Shown here: positions 6,297 to 7,850 of the stretch, one piece after another | Layout: the number at the start of each line of letters is the position of its first letter | How positions within the stretch are numbered: the stretch's first letter is position 1 | Assembly (NCBI GenBank): GCA_900758845.1 | Contig: CAAESW010000024.1 | Span: 1-7,850 of the forward strand | DNA: 7,850 nucleotides | Reading direction: 5' to 3' | Source: an uncultured Collinsella sp. | GTDB taxonomy: Bacteria > Actinomycetota > Coriobacteriia > Coriobacteriales > Coriobacteriaceae | Translations under genes and position numbers: made by a program | Notes under the pieces: model-generated | Database searches by the model: none | Told to the model about the DNA's origin: nothing | The model's input: only the letters and a program-made list of their open reading frames with translations

Positions 6297-7850
6297 ATGC
6301 GTAATTCTGTATCTGACGTCACCGACGCCGAGATTCTGGACGAGACCCGCGAGGCCATGACCCAGGCTGCCTTCGATGCCGCCGATGAGGCCAATGCCGC
6401 CCAGGCCGTCGAGTCCGCTACCGAGAGCCTGCCCGCCTTTGACGAGCTGGGGCTTTCCGACGAGATGCTTCGTGCTATCGAGAACCTGGGCTACACGGCG
6501 CCGACGCCCGTGCAGGCCGGCTCCATCCCCGTGGTGCTCGAGGGCCGCGACCTGCTTGCCGCCGCTCAGACCGGCACCGGCAAGACGGCCGCCTTTTTGC
6601 TGCCGACCATGAACAATCTGGAGCACATCGCTCCTCCCAAACCCGTGCGCGAGCGCGGCGGCCGCAACCGTCGTCGCGGTGCTAAAAAGCCCGAGGGCAA
6701 CGGTCGCGGCCCCGTGATGCTCGTCATCACCCCTACGCGCGAGCTTGCCCAGCAAATCGACGAGGTCGCAAGCAAAATCGCCGACGTCACCGGCCATGTT
6801 GCCGTGACCGTCGTGGGCGGCGTGAGCTACAAGCCGCAGACCGCGGCACTTAAGTACGGCTGCGACATCCTGGTCGCAACGCCGGGCCGTCTGGTCGATC
6901 TGATCGAGCAGGGCGCCTGCCACCTGGACGAGGTTAAGGTCCTGGTGCTCGACGAGGCCGACCGTATGCTCGACATGGGCTTTTTGCCCGCCGTCCGGCG
7001 CATTGTGCGCGAGACGCCGGCCGAGCGTCAGACGCTGCTGTTCTCGGCGACCCTCGACGAGGAGGCCGTGGGCGAGATCACCGACCTGGTGAGCGACCCG
7101 GCTCGCGTGGAGATCGCACCTGCTACGTCGACCGCCGACACCGTCGACCAGTTTGTGTTCCCGGTGTCCATCGAGGCCAAGAATAACCTGTTGCCCGAGT
7201 TCCTCAAAAAGGAGGGCCCGGAGCGCACTATCGTCTTTATGCGCACCAAGCACCGCGCCGACAGCTGCTGCCGTCGTCTGGAGCGCAAGGGCATCAAGGC
7301 CGCCGCGATTCACGGCAACCGCAGCCAGGCCCAGCGCGAGCGCGCGCTTTCTGCCTTCCGCGACGGCACCGTCGACGTGCTGGTGGCAACCGATGTTCTC
7401 GCCCGCGGCATCGACATCAGCGACGTGCGCTACGTCGTGAACTTTGACGTGCCGGCCGAGCCGACCGACTACATCCACCGCATTGGCCGTACGGGCCGCG
7501 CCGGCGAGCTGGGCTGGGCCATTACGTTTGTGACCGAGCAGGACGTCGACGAGTTCTACGAGATCGAGAAGCTCATGGACAAGACCGCCGACATCTATGA
7601 AGCCGGCGACCTGCACGTGGGTCCCAACCCGCCTGCGGTTGATCCCGAGCGCGATCCTGCCGCCTTTAAGGTGAAGAAGAAGACCAAGCGCGGCAAGTCC
7701 AAGAGCAAGAAGAAGCTTGAGCAGGCGCGTCGCGACGGCAAGCGCAACGGCGATGACTACGGCGATGTGGCCGGTCGTTCCAACCGCGGTCGCGACGAGC
7801 GTCGCGGCGACGGCGAGCGTCCGAGCCGTCCCAAGCGCGGCGGCAAGACC
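6297..7850 (+). CDS. DEAD-box ATP-dependent RNA helicase (partial, C-terminus off the right edge)
   Basis: Unwinds RNA duplexes with ATP, usually in ribosome assembly, RNA decay or cold adaptation. 518 residues are visible and open to the window edge. An acidic N-terminal extension (1-46) precedes the Q motif (FDELGL 48-53, GYTAPTPVQ 65-73). The helicase motifs follow in order: I AQTGTGKT (90-97), Ia PTRELAQ (146-152), GG (174-175), TPGRLVD (195-201), II DEAD (219-222), III SAT (250-252), IV IVFMRT (312-317), HGNRSQAQRER (339-349), V ATDVLARGID (364-373) and VI HRIGRTGRAG (394-403). All catalytic residues are intact. Between motifs I and Ia is a basic, Gly/Arg-rich insert (about 114-138). After the core comes a Lys-rich stretch (458-473) and then an Arg/Gly/Asp-rich tail typical of RNA-binding extensions. 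Overall it is closest to the RhlE/CshA/DeaD group; I do not assign one symbol. The start at 6297 is supported by TAAGGA upstream. Confidence 0.95.
   Translation, partial: MRNSVSDVTDAEILDETREAMTQAAFDAADEANAAQAVESATESLPAFDELGLSDEMLRAIENLGYTAPTPVQAGSIPVVLEGRDLLAAAQTGTGKTAAFLLPTMNNLEHIAPPKPVRERGGRNRRRGAKKPEGNGRGPVMLVITPTRELAQQIDEVASKIADVTGHVAVTVVGGVSYKPQTAALKYGCDILVATPGRLVDLIEQGACHLDEVKVLVLDEADRMLDMGFLPAVRRIVRETPAERQTLLFSATLDEEAVGEITDLVSDPARVEIAPATSTADTVDQFVFPVSIEAKNNLLPEFLKKEGPERTIVFMRTKHRADSCCRRLERKGIKAAAIHGNRSQAQRERALSAFRDGTVDVLVATDVLARGIDISDVRYVVNFDVPAEPTDYIHRIGRTGRAGELGWAITFVTEQDVDEFYEIEKLMDKTADIYEAGDLHVGPNPPAVDPERDPAAFKVKKKTKRGKSKSKKKLEQARRDGKRNGDDYGDVAGRSNRGRDERRGDGERPSRPKRGGKT

Noticed and set aside
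6256..6360. Small upstream ORF (35 codons with stop) overlapping the helicase start
   Set aside because: No ribosome site precedes it and its translation continues out of frame through the helicase start; there is no support beyond the open frame.
6231..7616. 461-codon minus-strand open frame opposite the helicase gene
   Set aside because: The plus strand encodes every DEAD-box motif in one frame open from 6297 to the window edge. The minus frame is an antisense shadow rich in Gly, His and Ala.

Overview
The window is high-GC bacterial DNA with strong Shine-Dalgarno sequences (AAAGGA types). Gene content and composition suggest a gut Actinomycetota of the Coriobacteriia (Collinsella-like). 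This is an inference; no rRNA or other phylogenetic marker is present.

Layout. (1) Positions 1-1918, minus strand: the N-terminal 639 residues of a CopA-type copper P-type ATPase, running off the left edge. Its promoter region (about 1966-1996) carries a G/C-tract palindrome of the kind bound by the copper repressor CsoR. (2) Positions 2071-2447: five copies of a 57-bp imperfect palindrome, each starting exactly 80 bp after the last, in a gene-free stretch. (3) Positions 2490-5708, minus strand: a two-gene signalling module. An FHA-domain protein comes first (GTG start at 5708), then a membrane-anchored Ser/Thr kinase (ATG at 4574) with a DUF6273-like domain predicted to lie outside the membrane. 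The 171 bp between them hold a terminator-like hairpin and a 61-bp inverted repeat. (4) Positions 5888-6025: two more copies of the same 57-bp palindrome, in the divergent intergenic region. (5) Positions 6297-7850, plus strand: a DEAD-box RNA helicase running off the right edge, preceded by a long leader.

How the parts fit. CopA and the helicase are housekeeping or stress genes, unrelated to the module between them. The kinase and FHA protein plausibly work together: FHA domains read phosphothreonine, and the kinase would couple its outer domain to cytoplasmic phosphorylation. The most unusual feature is the palindromic repeat family. It forms a precisely phased array on one side of the kinase/FHA module and a shorter array on the other, and no flanking gene explains it. 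The kinase also has a twin-arginine-like motif at its single membrane segment, suggesting that a kinase was fused to a Tat-type anchored domain.
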